From contig NZ_AAWS01000004.1 in the NCBI RefSeq assembly GCF_000169175.1, forward strand, positions 1 to 64,000: a stretch of 64,000 bases of DNA, written 5' to 3'. The notes beneath the pieces were generated by a model that made no database searches, was not told the origin of the DNA, and worked only from the letters and a program-made list of their open reading frames with translations. The number at the start of each line of letters is the position of its first letter. The first letter of the stretch is position 1. Both the position numbers and the translations under genes were made by a program. Below are positions 36,916 to 45,195 of this stretch, piece by piece. The DNA comes from Microscilla marina ATCC 23134 (GTDB lineage Bacteria; Bacteroidota; Bacteroidia; Cytophagales; Microscillaceae).

Positions 36916-37013
36916 AAATAAAAATGGTGTTTATACTATTGGTTTTCAGTATATTACTAGTAGTTTATACGTACACCACAGCTACCAACTATTGACTGAA
37001 CGCTGTGGACTAT

Positions 37014-37610
37014 TTATCTTGAATCTTCAGGAAGCTGACTGGTATCAGTAAAAGGAGCCGCTTTATCTTGATTGAGCCTCAACTCCACTGCCTCGTCTGA
37101 AATACATTCCAGCGTGTAAGGCTTAAACTCAATGCCCCCTTCGGGGTCGCCAAAGCGCGCCGACAAGATGGCAAGCTCCCGAATGCCAAAGGCGCTCAGG
37201 AGTTCATTGTTTACCTTGAGGCTGCTGCGTTTTTTTATCAGTTTCATTAGTTTGCGTAGTTCATCCAGCGGAGCACTGCCTGGCTGCTCACTTACCAAAA
37301 AGCCCCGGATGGTAAGTTTAAAATTGTCCAGCCCCATATCCTCCAGTACATTGGTTTCGGCATTCACCATTTGGTTGATCACAATGGACTTAGAGGTACT
37401 TACCTCAATGAGCGGCTCCAAAGGAAAAGCATAATCATCCAGCTTGAGCGGCATCATAATAGGGGTGCTCAACAAGCTTTGTTTTTTACCCTTGCCCAAA
37501 AGTGCCGAAGGAGTATAGCTTTCTACCAGCTTGCCTGGCTTAGTTAATCCTGGGTACACGATAAAACGCCCGAAGGCTCTTTGGTACAATTGGTTTAAGT
37601 CGTAGGTCAT
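37014..37610 (-). CDS. DUF6046-like phage tail protein
   Basis: A 198-residue protein. The block PIMMPLKLDDYAFPLEPLIE, then ETNVLEDMGLDNFKLTIRGF, is characteristic of DUF6046 proteins in Bacteroidota phages, which act in the tail near the tape measure and baseplate. No signal peptide. The stop lies near the 3' end of the remaining phage block. A repeat element (37611-37893) separates it from the chaperone genes, where the tape measure gene would usually be. Confidence 0.65.
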   Translation of the reverse strand: MTYDLNQLYQRAFGRFIVYPGLTKPGKLVESYTPSALLGKGKKQSLLSTPIMMPLKLDDYAFPLEPLIEVSTSKSIVINQMVNAETNVLEDMGLDNFKLTIRGFLVSEQPGSAPLDELRKLMKLIKKRSSLKVNNELLSAFGIRELAILSARFGDPEGGIEFKPYTLECISDEAVELRLNQDKAAPFTDTSQLPEDSR

Positions 37611-37893
37611 TTAGTCGGTAGTTAGGAGTCGGTAGCTTCTATAGCCTCAAGCTTTTAGCGACAAGTCCTTAGATACCGATGTATATCGGTGCTTCAAGTT
37701 TGAGGCTGCTCTACAAGCAACTTGCTAATTTTGTAGAACGCTGATTTTTAGCGTCTTATAAAATCGGTAGATAGAAGTTTTTTAGCTTATGCGATTATTA
37801 AATTTGCAATAGTAGTAGTTATAAAATTAGTGGCTTCTTGAAGAACAGCCTTAAGCTAAAAGCTAATGGCTGTAGAAGCTCCCGACTGACTCA
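37611..37893. repeat. Inverted-repeat (MITE-like) element, copy A
   Basis: About 283 bp with imperfect terminal inverted repeats. The left end (37627-37659) and the reversed right end share AGCTTCTA, AGCC and AGCTTTTAGC over ~33 bp with about 5 mismatches. The reversed interior has GCTAAAAATCA then GTTGCTTGTAGAGCA (about 37705-37755), as in copy C. A small ACCGAT/ATCGGT hairpin lies at ~37675. The right end overlaps the last 11 codons of the 66-codon frame at 37856. Confidence 0.7.
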
Positions 37894-38056
37894 CATTCAC
37901 TGCGGTTTGCTTGCGTTCTTCGTCTCTAATGTATTCCAACAGGGCAATTTGCCGGGCAAACTCGTCGTCTGAAAGCGAATCTATCTCGGTGCTGCTCAGG
38001 GAAAAATAGTACCGCAAAAAGCCCTCGTGGATAGCTTCCCATTGCTCCATGTCCAC
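37856..38056 (-). CDS. Tail assembly chaperone, downstream (T-like) frame
   Basis: The 66-codon frame begins with GTG (MDMEQWEAIHEGFLRYYFSL), but the open frame extends upstream to the end of the preceding gene and joins it by a -1 shift at A AAA AAG. The product would be made mainly as a fusion to the upstream chaperone, as in lambda G-T. The last residues (SQSGASTAISF) are encoded by the terminal inverted repeat of a MITE-like element, so the original C-terminus was probably replaced. Confidence 0.6.
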   Translation of the reverse strand: MDMEQWEAIHEGFLRYYFSLSSTEIDSLSDDEFARQIALLEYIRDEERKQTAVNVSQSGASTAISF

Positions 38057-38082
38057 TTTTTCGCCTTTGATGCGGTACTCGG

Positions 38083-38697
38083 CTACTTTTTTACCAGCTC
38101 AACTATTTTCCGGGTTTTAAGTTCCTGAATTGCAGCAAGTACGCCCATATAGGCAAAGTCGTCCTGGCGGAGCTCGTTCAGGTCGCCTTCCTGCCAAATC
38201 ATTTCCAGCAAGTGCATTTCAGTGCCAAAAGGTTTGTTGGCGGTGTTGCGTTTTTCGGCTTGTTTGCGTTGTTTGCGGCTAGGTTTTGCCACCTTACCCA
38301 CAAAGCCCTTGACCTTAAGTTCGTAGAGGTTTTCGTCTGCCAGGAAACGGGTTTCGGCATCGGGTATTTCTACCCAGGGCTCAAACTCATTCAGGGCAGC
38401 TTCATACAAATCTTCGTTCACAAGCCAGGCTTCATTGCCCGCCAGCCAACAGCTTTTGAAAAGTAAATCTTCAAAATCAATGGTGGTTTTGCCTTTGCGA
38501 AACTGGGCAATGGCCACCCGCATAATGGGCAAATCGGGGCGGCGCAACCAAAGTTTGTGTTCCTCGCCATCGTTGGCCACCAGTACTTCGCCAAAGGTAG
38601 CCTTCCACTGTGCTTCTTCTTCTACAGTGGGTGGGGTGGTACGGTACTTTTGTTCTTGATGGATAAAGTGCTCTATAGTATTGGTTTCTTGGTTCAT
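38083..38697 (-). CDS. Tail assembly chaperone, upstream (G-like) frame
   Basis: The start is placed at ATG 38697 (MNQETNTIEHFIHQEQKYRT), since the extra 23 codons at 38766 look non-coding. The 204-residue protein is charged and helical. It ends LVKK-stop, where codons GTA AAA AAG TAG create a -1 slippery site. It precedes the T-like frame and follows the tube gene with an LRR gene between. By established knowledge, long-tailed phages make such paired chaperones between the major tail protein and tape measure genes. The similarity here is by position and slip site, not by sequence. Confidence 0.65.
   Translation of the reverse strand: MNQETNTIEHFIHQEQKYRTTPPTVEEEAQWKATFGEVLVANDGEEHKLWLRRPDLPIMRVAIAQFRKGKTTIDFEDLLFKSCWLAGNEAWLVNEDLYEAALNEFEPWVEIPDAETRFLADENLYELKVKGFVGKVAKPSRKQRKQAEKRNTANKPFGTEMHLLEMIWQEGDLNELRQDDFAYMGVLAAIQELKTRKIVELVKK
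38086..38092 (-). promoter_or_regulatory. -1 ribosomal frameshift slippery heptamer A AAA AAG
   Basis: Read on the minus strand, the frame is GTA AAA AAG TAG. The A-AAA-AAG heptamer is in the correct phase (38092-38086), and a stop follows at once. A -1 slip reads GTA GCC GAG TAC onward and enters the frame at 37856-38056 without a break. Confidence 0.75.
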
Positions 38698-38806
38698 TAT
38701 TATTTTTTGAGAGAAAAGTAAACAATAATGAGCTTGTATTAGGCAGAGTTTTTTGTAGGATTGCATAAAAGCAAAAGCCTATAGTAAAACTGGTATATAT
38801 AGAGGT

Positions 38807-39535
38807 TTAGTTTATATGGATAGTACAATGAGGAAGCCAAGAACTTATTTTATTTAGTTCTTTTTGCGGAATAGGATTTTGAGCTACATTTAAATACTTC
38901 AAGGCAGGTAATTGCTTAATTTCTATGGGTAGGAAAGTTAGGTTATTCCGGTTCAGGTTTAATTCCTGAAGTGCCTCTAACTTTCCAAGCTCTGCTGGTA
39001 AAGACTCTATTTGATTATAGGGTAAGTGCAATGTACGTAGTTTTTTTAACTCAAAGATTTCTTGAGGCAGGTAACGAAATTGATTAAGACTGGCAGATAA
39101 CACTTTCAGGTTTTGCAACTTAATTATTGTTGATGGTAAAGCTGTTACTTGGTTGTTACCTATATACAAGTCCCTTAAGTTTTGTAAATCACCTATTTCT
39201 GGTGGCAATTGATTGAGTTGATTAGCGAATAAAGCCAAATTTTGCAAATTTTGAAGGTGTTTGATTTGCGCTGGGAGGTAATCTAAACGAGTGGAGATTA
39301 CTTCTAGCTTAGGTTGATTAAGTGCTGCAATATGTCTGGTTTTAACAGGGCTCCTTAAGTTTTTATCAAAAAAACATCTCCATAAAACCAAATAGTCATT
39401 CAAGTACTGTTGTAAATCAAGTTCAGGCATACTTTTGCCCATTTCGAAAGCAAGTTTTATATTGACTTCATCGGGTGAATGTAGTAGTTGTAAAAACTTT
39501 TCCTTAAGATCGGGATTGTTAGCATGAGTATTCAT
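38807..39535 (-). CDS. Leucine-rich repeat protein inserted in the tail operon
   Basis: The start is placed at ATG 39535 (MNTHANNPDLKEKFLQLLHS). The 242-residue protein has about seven LRRs of 23 residues (LQNLQNLALFANQLNQLPPE, then LKKLRTLHLPYNQIESLPAE). No signal peptide is seen. LRR proteins usually bind other proteins. It lies between the tail tube and chaperone genes, where no tail function is expected, so it is best seen as a cargo gene. Its AT content is higher than that of the tail genes on either side. Confidence 0.8.
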   Translation of the reverse strand: MNTHANNPDLKEKFLQLLHSPDEVNIKLAFEMGKSMPELDLQQYLNDYLVLWRCFFDKNLRSPVKTRHIAALNQPKLEVISTRLDYLPAQIKHLQNLQNLALFANQLNQLPPEIGDLQNLRDLYIGNNQVTALPSTIIKLQNLKVLSASLNQFRYLPQEIFELKKLRTLHLPYNQIESLPAELGKLEALQELNLNRNNLTFLPIEIKQLPALKYLNVAQNPIPQKELNKISSWLPHCTIHIN

Positions 39536-39743
39536 AAAGCAACATTTAATATGTAAAGGTATTTTAATTTTTTTTGAATAACAGACATTATCATGACTCA
39601 TTTTTTACTAATATAATTCAGCTAGTAGTCGGGGGGTGAAGACACCATCCGAGACAATGAGATCATTGTTTGTGTCTCAAATACAATCAACTTATATACT
39701 CAGTCGTGATAACGTTAATAAAACACCTTTACATCTTACTTGC

Positions 39744-40172
39744 CTACTGCCTGCTAATCTTCCCAATACTAATGGGCAGTTCTACCTCCATAAAGTCATC
39801 GCCTTGTTCCATTGTAAGTTCATACTCAGTTACTTCTACATTATTCAGGATGTGGGTGACTACCAGCCCGTTCTCGGCGTATACCAGGGTAATATCAAAA
39901 GGATCGAGGTCGGTCAGGTCGGCTCCACCGTTCTGGATGGCGGCTTTTTCTAAGGCAATCACTTCCCGAAACAAAAGCTTGATACTGCCCTCGTATTCTT
40001 TCTTTCCCTTGGCACGGGCAATCGGGTCTTTACCCCGCCCGTGAATGTTTGCCTTGCTCTTAGATACTTTGTATTTAAAGCCGCGAAAGCCATCTACAAT
40101 TCGTCCAAACAGGGTGATCGTTACATCTTCCCAGCCTATTTCAAAGGGGAGTTGTGAAGAGTTATTCGCCAT
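39744..40172 (-). CDS. Phage tail tube protein
   Basis: A 142-residue protein just downstream of the sheath gene, the position of the tail tube (P2 FII). It is beta-rich: FEIGWEDVTITLFGRIVDGF, then EYEGSIKLLFREVIALEKAA, then ELTMEQGDDFMEVELPISIG. Assignment is by size, order and fold pattern. Its 5' spacer (40173-40271) holds an AACCAT-rich repeat. Confidence 0.7.
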   Translation of the reverse strand: MANNSSQLPFEIGWEDVTITLFGRIVDGFRGFKYKVSKSKANIHGRGKDPIARAKGKKEYEGSIKLLFREVIALEKAAIQNGGADLTDLDPFDITLVYAENGLVVTHILNNVEVTEYELTMEQGDDFMEVELPISIGKISRQ

Positions 40173-40204
40173 TTTTTAAATGTTTAAAATTGTTTATTGT
40201 AGCG

Positions 40205-40268
40205 GTGTTGTATTGCACGGCTTTGCCCAACCATTGAACCATAGAGCGTAGCGAAACCATCCAACCAT
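40205..40268. repeat. AACCAT-rich intergenic repeat, copy 2
   Basis: Contains GGCTTTGCCCAACCATTG, then AACCATAGAGCG, then AGCGAAACCAT and another AACCAT. It is related to 12108-12163 (AACCATTAGCGAAGCGAAACC) and to 42270-42330 (GGCTTCGCCCAACCAT). All three copies lie in short spacers between phage structural genes. Confidence 0.5.
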
Positions 40269-40271
40269 ATT

Positions 40272-41486
40272 TTACTCAGGATTTACAAATCCCAGATCAA
40301 TGGTGATTTTTTGCGCCATACCCACGGGTTCAATGTCAATTTTCACTTTCAGCTCGGCAGTGGCAATCACGTCCTGGTCAGGGTCAATCAAAGGAGCAAC
40401 CGAAGACACCTCCCCGTTGTTGGTCATCTGCAAGTCAAGGGCTTTTTTAATGTCCTGCTCAAACGCTTTCACCTTTGCCACAGGCAACTTGCCTTGTTCC
40501 AGCTGAAAATCGTCCAAGAGTTCCTGCACATACACATTGTAGGCAATGCGGGCGACTTTGTCGGCAACCCTGCCTCGGCCAATGCTATTATAATCGGTGG
40601 TGAGCGCAATGGCCACCGGGTCGCCGTTGAGGTAATAACCCGCTCGGTTGGCAAAAGCCCGTGGTACAATATAGCCGCGTTGGTGCAACAAGTTGAGGTT
40701 GCCTTGCCCATACTGTTCTACCGTTTTTTTGGGCGTGGTAGCCGTCACAATATACGCCTGCTGAATGCCCAAGTCGCCGTCTTTTACCCGCCCAATATTG
40801 CGTTGCACAGGTACCCCGGCTACCTTGCCCAGCACCAAACCCAACCAACTGCCTTCGTAGCTGTCGTCGTGCCAACCCAAACACACCGACACCCGGTTGG
40901 CGGTTTGAGTGCGTAGATTACTCACCGCTGAAGCGTTGCCCTGAAAGTCGCGCCCTTCTACTATTACCTGGACAGGTTGGTGCAATGTCTGTTGGTTTTT
41001 TATCAGTATTTGGGCATTTGCCAAAGCTGCCAGCACATCGGGGTCAAGTTCCTCGCTGGGGCTTGCCGTATAAGCCACATCGGGCACCCTGCCCACCCCC
41101 AACAGTTTGATGTTGCCCTGCTTTTGATTGAGCAAATCAGGGGCATAGTTGCCTGCGGTGTCCAGCATTTCTACCATGGTCACCGTTTTTGGGGCAAGCA
41201 TCAAATACAGTTCTGCCCCTTCGCCCGCCTGACGGTAAAAATCTACACAATGGGCGTATACTTTCAGCGAATTACTGGTGTCATACTCGGCGGTAATGCC
41301 TTTTTTCTGCACCTCTTTGATCCCGAAAAAGGGACCAATGACCACTCCCAAATCAAACCCTGTATCCCCGGAAAGGGGCACGGCAACGCCCGAAAGAAGC
41401 ATTGCCGCCACCCCGTCGTTGCTAAAGCCTGCCCCACCGAGTTGCCCATCCAGATAATTGATCGAAACGTCTGGTAAATTACTCAT
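40272..41486 (-). CDS. Phage tail sheath protein (DUF2586-like)
   Basis: The start is placed at ATG 41486 (MSNLPDVSINYLDGQLGGAG) because the upstream 30 codons are spacer repeat. The 404-residue product resembles the DUF2586 sheath family of Bacteroidota myoviruses: SNDGVAAMLLSG, GPFFGIKEVQKKGI, NRVSVCLGWHDDSYEGSWLG and a C-terminal domain ending KITIDLGFVNPE. The sheath surrounds the tube and contracts on infection. It is followed by the tube gene. Confidence 0.8.
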   Translation of the reverse strand: MSNLPDVSINYLDGQLGGAGFSNDGVAAMLLSGVAVPLSGDTGFDLGVVIGPFFGIKEVQKKGITAEYDTSNSLKVYAHCVDFYRQAGEGAELYLMLAPKTVTMVEMLDTAGNYAPDLLNQKQGNIKLLGVGRVPDVAYTASPSEELDPDVLAALANAQILIKNQQTLHQPVQVIVEGRDFQGNASAVSNLRTQTANRVSVCLGWHDDSYEGSWLGLVLGKVAGVPVQRNIGRVKDGDLGIQQAYIVTATTPKKTVEQYGQGNLNLLHQRGYIVPRAFANRAGYYLNGDPVAIALTTDYNSIGRGRVADKVARIAYNVYVQELLDDFQLEQGKLPVAKVKAFEQDIKKALDLQMTNNGEVSSVAPLIDPDQDVIATAELKVKIDIEPVGMAQKITIDLGFVNPE

Positions 41487-41504
41487 AGTGTTAGTTTTGT
41501 TAGT

Positions 41505-41735
41505 CAATAGTTGGTAGTTTTTAGTTGGTAGTCGGGAGTCGGGAGTCGGGAGACGATAGTTAGTAATGTAGTGCAAAAGTGATGAAGCTTCAACCTGTGA
41601 ACTTTATACCTAAAAAAATCAACGTGCTATAAAGTTGGTTACCTGCTTAAAAAACAGCCTCAAGCTAAAAGCTAATGGCTAAAAGCTTAAGGCTGTAGAA
41701 ACTCCTGTCTACCAACTCCCAACTCTGGACTATTT
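41505..41735. repeat. Inverted-repeat (MITE-like) element, copy B
   Basis: The left end (AGTTGGTAGTCGGGAG, tandem GTCGGGA units) pairs imperfectly with the right end (CTACCAACTCCCAACT). The interior has TCAACGTGCTATAAAG (about 41619-41634), then GCTAAAAGCTAATGGC, in the same orientation as copy C. It fills the spacer between the sheath gene start and the 41736 gene. Confidence 0.6.
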
Positions 41736-42209
41736 CTACTTCTTTGCTTTCACTCCAGCCGTACCACTTTTGCGTACCGTCGTAGCCGTTTTTTTAGCCT
41801 CGGCTGCCTTTTCATCTGCTTTTACTTGCTGGGCAAGGTTTTCAGCAATGTCTCCTTCTTCTTCTTCCTCCTCTTTTTCTGGTGGCAGCTTGCTTGTCCC
41901 GGTCTTTTTAGGGGTGGCTTTCGCCGAAGCTTTTGTTGCCCCAGGGGTGGCTTCTTCTTCCTCTACATCTTCTATCACTCCAAAGGCTTGTTCCTGGCGA
42001 CCTTCGGCATATTCGGGGTTTTGAAACCGAAAAATGCGGGCGTGGAACTTATGCGAGTGTTTGACGGCCAGGCTTCGCCCTCCAGGGTCATCGGCAAAAA
42101 TGTTGGTATCCGAAAGCACCAATAAAGTTGGGCGTTCGTGATAGCGTTTAAAGGCTTCGGGCAACATTTCCCGAAGCTCTTCTTTGTTGTATTGTTTGAT
42201 TTGTGTCAT
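41736..42209 (-). CDS. Phage protein between capsid and sheath genes
   Basis: The start is placed at ATG 42209 (MTQIKQYNKEELREMLPEAF). The 157-residue product has a conserved-looking N-terminal domain (RPTLLVLSDTNIFADDPGGR), then a low-complexity tail of E, A, K and T that ends KAKK. Head-tail joining proteins usually lie here, but none is recognised. A structural role is inferred from position only. Confidence 0.5.
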   Translation of the reverse strand: MTQIKQYNKEELREMLPEAFKRYHERPTLLVLSDTNIFADDPGGRSLAVKHSHKFHARIFRFQNPEYAEGRQEQAFGVIEDVEEEEATPGATKASAKATPKKTGTSKLPPEKEEEEEEGDIAENLAQQVKADEKAAEAKKTATTVRKSGTAGVKAKK

Positions 42210-42269
42210 GTTTAAGTTTTTAAAAAAATTGTTGAATTGCTGGGGTTGTTGAATTGTTCGCGAAACGCA

Positions 42270-42330
42270 GTAGAATGGCTTCGCCCAACCATAAAACCAT
42301 AGAGCCATAAAACCATTTAAAATGGAACAA
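42270..42330. repeat. AACCAT-rich intergenic repeat, copy 3
   Basis: Lies between the capsid gene and the 42209 gene. It has GGCTTCGCCCAACCAT, AAAACCATAGAGCC and AAACCATTTAAAATGG. It is the most degenerate copy of the three. Confidence 0.45.
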
Positions 42331-42355
42331 TGAGCGCAGTGATAACAATTGATTT

Positions 42356-43243
42356 TTACCCCACAATTGCCCCTACTGCACGGTTGGCTTTGGGCAACGC
42401 CACAAAGTACAGGCGGAAACCCACTTCGTGCTGACGCAAACGAGGGTTGTTTTCAGAGCGTTGCCAGTACATTTTTACCTCCCGGTCGCGTGCCTTAAAC
42501 ATCTCAGAGTTTACAAAACCCACGCTGGCAATGCGGTCGGTGCCAGGGTTGTACAGACTGCCAAAAGCTTTCTTGATGCCACTGGTGGCATAGTAAGGCA
42601 AAGAGGTATATTCGCCGATCATAAAGCCATACAAACGAAGGGGTTGCCCCTCGCGAATGTTTGCGTATTGGTCGCGAAAGCTTTCGTGGGTAGTGATCAA
42701 ATCCTGGATGTGGGCAGGCGAAAGAATCAATTCTCGGCCTTGCTTGGGTACATTGTTATCATCCCAGCGTCGCTTAAGGTGAGCCACATCGCCAGGCACC
42801 ATGCGGTTACGGGTAATCCCATCTTCGCTTACGGCTTCGCCACTGGTAACAATCACCGGAGTGCGCGCGGTATTAATTGCCGGGGCAAAAGCGTGAATGG
42901 CTTTGTCGCCCGTTGCCTCGCGCATTGATTCGGTGTGTTTGGTGGTGGTTTCGCCCATTTTATCGATCGAAATGGCGTACAAGGTATCGTCCGACACCGA
43001 GGTGTTTTCGGTGTCAAACTTGTCCAGGCTGATAGCCACATCCGAGTCTACATCGTTTACCGTAGCAATGGGGTAAGTACTGTTGTTAATGAGCACCTTG
43101 GGGTCGGCTCCCAATTCGGTGAGGTGAATCACTTTGTTATTGACCAGATCGCTGCGATCCGGAATGCGATTCATAAATGAAGTATCCTTTCTGAACTTGC
43201 GAATTACTTCCCCCGTCCAGATTTCCTTATGAACTCCTGCCAT
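42356..43243 (-). CDS. Phage major capsid protein
   Basis: A 295-residue protein directly after the protease-scaffold gene. The sequence fits an HK97-like major capsid protein: VHKEIWTGEVIRKFRKDTSF, a long spine-helix region, then RRWDDNNVPKQGRELILSPA and a C-terminal QHEVGFRLYFVALPKANRAV. It is the expected product at this position in a phage head operon. Confidence 0.8.
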   Translation of the reverse strand: MAGVHKEIWTGEVIRKFRKDTSFMNRIPDRSDLVNNKVIHLTELGADPKVLINNSTYPIATVNDVDSDVAISLDKFDTENTSVSDDTLYAISIDKMGETTTKHTESMREATGDKAIHAFAPAINTARTPVIVTSGEAVSEDGITRNRMVPGDVAHLKRRWDDNNVPKQGRELILSPAHIQDLITTHESFRDQYANIREGQPLRLYGFMIGEYTSLPYYATSGIKKAFGSLYNPGTDRIASVGFVNSEMFKARDREVKMYWQRSENNPRLRQHEVGFRLYFVALPKANRAVGAIVG

Positions 43244-43469
43244 AAAATTTTGAATATTTAGTGTAAATGTTTTGAAATAATCGGAAGTCTGATAAAGCTC
43301 CTGACTCCCGACTCTTGACTAAAAAACTATACTAGGATTAAAGTGATTTTAGGATTTATAGGATTAGCTGAAGCTGAGCACAGCAAAGCTGTAGCTTCGG
43401 TTGATTAATGTTGGTATTCAGACAATTAATCAAAGTCCATCCTCAAAACCATTTTTGTTTAAGTATAAC
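43244..43469. other. Spacer with a partial MITE-like end
   Basis: Near 43283-43330 the words AGCTCCTGACTCCCGACT and TTGACTAAAAAACT match one end of the MITE-like elements, but no partner end was found, so this is a solo or decayed copy. A second self-complementary stretch (AAGCTGAGCACAGCAAAGCT, then GTAGCTTC) lies at about 43370-43400. Confidence 0.45.
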
Positions 43470-44747
43470 TTAGAGCACTGGCTCGGTACCGTATTCCTTG
43501 CGGAACAGTTCTTTGTAAAGCACTGGGTTTTCGTTTTTGATCAGCATCAGTTTTTCCGGAAACTTGTTGGACAGTTCGCTAAAGCTTAACTCCTCAAAAC
43601 CAGCATTTGCCCCGGCTTCGTTGCTGGTACCCATAGCCTTGATTTTGTTCACCAGGTTGGGGTGGGTAGGCATATCGGCAAGCGTATCGCGCACCATGTC
43701 ATAGTTGTCATAGGCGTGGTTAAGCCATTTTTCCTTTTTTACCGGAGCAATTTTCCCTTCTTTGATGGCATTCTCTACCAAGGCAATGGCTTCGTGTTTT
43801 TTCATTTCGGCTACCTCGTCGTGTAACCTTTTCTTTTCGTTTTCCAGGTTTTCGACATTGGTTTTGTAGCTTTCAATTTTGAGGTCAAGCGATTTAAGGC
43901 GTTTGATCTCGTTGCGAAGTCCTTCGACATGGCCAAGAATACCGTCGCGTCCGGCATCGGTGGGTAGCCCACAGGCATTGAGGACAGCGGTCAGGTCGCC
44001 TTTATAGCCCAGCACCTCATTACGAAGTTGTTCTGCCTGTTCAGATGTTAAACTCATAGGGTGATTTGTATTTGTAGGTTCAGGTAAAAATTTTATGGGG
44101 TATTGATTGAAAATATCAAAGAGGCTTGCCACATCGTTTTCGGCGGCAGCCACCGATGTAGCCATGCTTTTCTTTTTGGGGTGCTCAAACACTTCATCCA
44201 CAAAGCCCTGGCGTTTTGCCTCAGCTGCACTCAGCCAGGTAGTTTGATTCATCATGAACGATAAATCTTCCACTTTTTGCCCGGTGCGGGTAGCAAGCAA
44301 AGTGAGCAACATTTCTTTGACCTGCATCAAGGTTTCGTGTTGCCCTGCCTCGTTGGGGTCAGTGCTGTTTTTACTTCCAATAAAAGGGTTGTGGAGCATC
44401 AATTTGGCAAAATTGCACATGCCTACTTTTTTGCCGCATACCGCAATCAGCCCCGCAATGCTCAGGGCAAGCCCATCGACATAAGTATCAATGCGCACAT
44501 TAGGCGTACTTTGGTTGATGTTGAGAATGGCAGCGCAAATAGACAAGCCGTCAGTGATTTTACCACCGGGCGAGTTGATGCGTACATTGAGGCGGCGGTA
44601 CCTTCGGGCAAGCGAGTACAGTTCTTTTGCAAACCGTTGCCCGGAGATACCCTTGCCTTCGTCATCAATGCCGATTTTGTCGTAGAGCAAAATATTGGCA
44701 ACCTCTCCTGCGGCGTTCCGAATGTCAAAATATTTGTATTCTTCCAT
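43470..44747 (-). CDS. ClpP-like head maturation protease fused to scaffold
   Basis: A 425-residue protein. Residues 1-190 form a ClpP/S14-type serine protease with Ser96 in DGLALSIAG and His119 in FAKLMLHNP, matching the nucleophile and base of the family. Residues ~240-400 are a coiled-coil scaffold (IKRLKSLDLKIESYKTNVEN to KKRLHDEVAEMKKHEA). This fusion of protease and scaffold is known in phages. It cuts the scaffold as the head matures. It lies upstream of the capsid gene, the standard order. Confidence 0.85.
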   Translation of the reverse strand: MEEYKYFDIRNAAGEVANILLYDKIGIDDEGKGISGQRFAKELYSLARRYRRLNVRINSPGGKITDGLSICAAILNINQSTPNVRIDTYVDGLALSIAGLIAVCGKKVGMCNFAKLMLHNPFIGSKNSTDPNEAGQHETLMQVKEMLLTLLATRTGQKVEDLSFMMNQTTWLSAAEAKRQGFVDEVFEHPKKKSMATSVAAAENDVASLFDIFNQYPIKFLPEPTNTNHPMSLTSEQAEQLRNEVLGYKGDLTAVLNACGLPTDAGRDGILGHVEGLRNEIKRLKSLDLKIESYKTNVENLENEKKRLHDEVAEMKKHEAIALVENAIKEGKIAPVKKEKWLNHAYDNYDMVRDTLADMPTHPNLVNKIKAMGTSNEAGANAGFEELSFSELSNKFPEKLMLIKNENPVLYKELFRKEYGTEPVL

Positions 44748-44757
44748 ACAGTTTCGT

Positions 44758-45036
44758 TTAGCTCAGTGCCGTAGCCGTATCGGTGTCAATGTTGTATGTA
44801 ATCGGTTTCCAGGGGGCATCCCCATCTTCCTGGGCGGCAAGCGCGGCAAACTGTGAAGTGCTCACCGCAGCTAATTGCACTGCCCCACCCGTGGCATCGG
44901 TCACCGTGGCAAGCAGCCCCGGTGCGAGCGTGCGCACATCAGGATTGCTGCCCGTGGTGTTGGTCCCATTTTTCAAGTCCAGTATTTCGGCGCGACTGCC
45001 TGCCACGTGGCAATCGCCTGTGTATCTTAAAGCCAT
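44758..45036 (-). CDS. Small head protein, decoration-like
   Basis: A 92-residue protein just upstream of the protease gene (10 bp). It is small, neutral and Ala/Thr-rich (DATGGAVQLAAVSTSQFAAL), as head decoration proteins are, but its identity cannot be shown. Expected head order would place portal and terminase genes above it; none is found. Confidence 0.45.
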   Translation of the reverse strand: MALRYTGDCHVAGSRAEILDLKNGTNTTGSNPDVRTLAPGLLATVTDATGGAVQLAAVSTSQFAALAAQEDGDAPWKPITYNIDTDTATALS

Positions 45037-45170
45037 CAGTTTTTTTGCTTGTTTGGTTTGGGCAGCTATTAAGCAAGGAATGAGCAGGCTAAAAAGAGGG
45101 GTTTTATAGGAGTGTAGGTTTGCTGGGTTGGGGTGATGGGTGGCAAGGGTGGAGATAAATTATAGCGTAT

Positions 45171-45193
45171 AAAAAAGGGGCAAAAGCCCCCTT
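45171..45193 (-). terminator. Rho-independent terminator after the antirepressor gene
   Basis: On the minus strand GGGGC-TTTT-GCCCC is followed by TTTTTT, 3 bp after the gene's stop codon. It separates the antirepressor/replication genes from the head genes. Confidence 0.8.
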
Positions 45194-45195
45194 CT

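Noticed and set aside
36355-36921. 188-codon plus-strand ORF antisense to the methyltransferase
   Set aside because: The minus-strand frames carry all C5 methyltransferase motifs and the second protein-like frame; the plus-strand ORF has no recognisable features.
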